Of a stretch of 64,000 bases of DNA, positions 62,003-64,000 are shown in pieces; the first letter of the stretch is position 1, and each line of letters opens with the position of its first letter. Below the pieces are notes generated by a model. It had not been told where the DNA came from. It saw only the letters and a program-made list of their open reading frames with translations, and made no database searches. The translations under genes and the position numbers were made by a program. The DNA is from Trichoplax adhaerens (lineage: Eukaryota; Placozoa; Uniplacotomia; Trichoplacea; Trichoplacidae), in assembly GCF_000150275.1 (NCBI RefSeq), contig NW_002060961.1, forward strand, positions 187,046 to 251,045. Reading direction: 5' to 3'.

Positions 62003-63659
62003 TCTGAATTCCTGTTATCGGAGGCGATATTCCACTGGCTAACCATGACATTGCGTATCTCTCTCTCTCTTCCTGGTGTTAGAATGTCCTGAATGATTAA
62101 TGCGCTATTACCAATAATTATTGTTATTGATAATATTGAAAATATTTTCAATGCAAGACGTGAGAATTATGTAAATATTTTATAAAATGATAGACTGAAC
62201 AGTGCATTATCTTGGAGATCTATTACTAATTGCACAAGATCGTGTATTTGTCTTTAATGTATACAGATATTTTGTGCGTATTGCACGACAGTGATCTTTG
62301 TTAATTAAAACTAGATCGCATTTTTAATGATTTGCTACATCACTTAGTGTATGTATTGCACCCATGCAGTTATAAAGTAATAGAAATTGTAGCCCTGACT
62401 AGCTTATTTAAATTATTATGGAGCACTCAATGAAATAAATAAAACGGAAATACTGTATATTGCTGAGTTAACAGATGAAAAGTTTCTGAAGTTATTTGTG
62501 CTTGGCTATGGAAATTTTGGTGGAATCAACAAAACCCCTTTTCAAAGTAAAATAAATCTTCAATCTATATCGGTAATCTTTTAGAGTGCGCGCACTATTC
62601 TCAAGTATAAGCTCGGGGCAAAAACTTTGTGCGTTTGCAATCCTTAAAGCGCGGTTCCAGAAGCAGTTCGGTACGAAACTATGACACATTGGTACAACTG
62701 AGTTTCAAATCTAATTATCAATCTCACACCTTGTATGTTCATCTATCGTATTAAGCAACCATATTATATTTTCTTATGGAGATATTACAAGTACGTATTT
62801 TAGGCTACCGTAGTACTGAAAGCAAATACTGTATGAGTGCAGGTAAACATTGCGCTAGCTAATAATTAACTTAAAGCGTACAGACCAATTATGAAAGCTT
62901 ACATAATATTTCGTAGATGTAATTTTCATTTCATTGATTTCTCAATGAAGAACAATCAAATTTGTAAGTATAATTGGAGCTATGTTGAGCACATTCATTA
63001 ATCAGATTGTGAAAGTACTAAATTCAGGTTTCACTAAAGCATCTTATTCAAATCAAATTTTTAAAAAACCTACTACCTGGCTAATCTCACAAATTATTTA
63101 TCAGCTGCAAATACGATGGACCGTTGTTTTTTTCGAAATAGAACTGTTAACGAAATTTTTGATCTTTGAATATGAGCCTACATGTATATGCTAAATCGTA
63201 AAGATAGCTTTTAGTTTTCAGATATTGCCTGCTATAAAATCATAACTTGACTTGCCCAGCAGGCTAAATTTATCAGTCAAGATGAACATCTTGGCAAACT
63301 GTATTTTAGCGTAGGCCAAATTGGAAATATTTAGTTCATCGCTTGCATTTTTATAGACCTTTATTCCCATTCATAACCCTCTAAATTGGCTTAAAATCAC
63401 TTCTTACACAATACAGATTCGATTATATGAACATAAGAACAGCTATTCCAGCTGACAATCCTATAAATACATATACTTACAATACATTGCAAACTTGAAG
63501 TCTTCATATTACAACAAACCTATTGATAGATCATATAAATTATATATAGGCCCTGTGCACTATCTCTATAATACTATGTAAACCAGTGGTAAATAATTCA
63601 ATTATACATTATGATTTACTTTGAAATTCAATATTCAATTATAAAACGATTTGGCCATC
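62003..63659. other. Region without a supported gene
   Basis: AT-rich sequence after MEAF6, with an AATAAA cluster near 62435. Around 62580-62690 two GC-richer segments look like diverged copies of each other (each with AGTTTY followed by a GC-rich stretch on the minus strand), possibly part of a small interspersed element. No gene recognised. Confidence 0.35.
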
Positions 63660-63733
63660 ATGAAATTTATGAAAGCAGCGATGGTTTACAAGACAATGCA
63701 AATATCAGCATGTTCTAACTATTCATTTCACAG
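63660..63733 (+). CDS. Possible first coding exon of a gene continuing past the window
   Basis: An ATG-initiated frame of 24 complete codons (MKFMKAAMVYKTMQISACSN and on) ends at a strong GTGAGT donor in phase 2. The peptide has no recognised motif. The rest of the gene would lie beyond 64000 or in unresolved downstream exons. Weak call based on the donor and start codon only. Confidence 0.22.
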
Positions 63734-64000
63734 GTGAGTCTAGTGTATCTAATTATTGTAGTATTTGTACGATACATGAAAGCTCAATAACTTCGATTGA
63801 GAAGTATTTTAAAAACAAACTAACGCTATAGGATGTTAATTAACGTAGTGTTATTAATTGTCAATCAACTTTATCGCAGAATCTGAAAAGATCACAATAT
63901 ACGTGCACAGTCCTAAAACAAGCATATCTACAGTATTAGAATGGTGATAACATTTGATTAAATTAAAATTTATCTCATCTCGCTTCAATAATAATATACA

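Overview
The window looks like a piece of an AT-rich, intron-rich genome of an early-branching animal. I infer a placozoan (Trichoplax-like). The reasons are: animal-type genes (a leucine-rich-repeat GPCR, a TMEM35/NACHO pair, MEAF6, CCDC83, SASH1-like genes); many short phase-consistent GT-AG introns; compact genes on both strands; and numerous short GTAC palindrome clusters between genes. The species is an inference, not something read directly. A 50-base run of N (33299-33348) marks an assembly gap. Gene models were built by hand from splice sites, reading phase and remembered family sequences; no search was run.

Layout. 1-1.4 kb: decayed Helitron replicase. 2.0-9.7 kb (+): LGR-type receptor with one leucine-rich repeat per exon and a single large 7TM exon. 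10.1-13 kb (+): pseudokinase-like gene, then poorly resolved exons to 14.6 kb. 15-22.1 kb (-): two neighbouring genes that share a SASH1-type motif, with a decayed reading frame between them. 22.6-24.2 kb: local repeats. 24.4-33.7 kb (+): two TMEM35-family genes with identical exon structure. 35.8-38.4 kb (-): RABL3. 38.5-40.5 kb: a nine-copy minisatellite flanked by GTAC clusters. 40.5-41.2 kb (+): intronless DNAJC30-like gene. 42.7-43.0 kb (-): orphan ORF. 43.5-44.0 kb: tandem repeat carrying CACGTG. 45.0-48.0 kb (+): SCI1-like nuclear protein. 49.2-51.9 kb (-): SNX3. 52.9-53.4 kb: duplicated Ty3/gypsy reverse-transcriptase relic. 54.9-57.9 kb (-): CCDC83. 59.4-62.0 kb (+): MEAF6. The last 2 kb hold little beyond a possible first exon.

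The genes do not form an operon or one pathway. They are a mix of housekeeping functions (endosomal sorting, chromatin acetylation, mitochondrial J-protein, small GTPase) and signalling or ciliary functions (LGR, NACHO-like, CCDC83, SASH-like). The strongest pattern across genes is that dense GTAC/CAGTACTG palindrome clusters lie 50-220 bp upstream of the start codons of at least five unrelated genes (TMEM35 copy 1, RABL3, DNAJC30-like, SNX3, MEAF6). This suggests a shared core-promoter element. No CRISPR array, tRNA or rRNA was seen.
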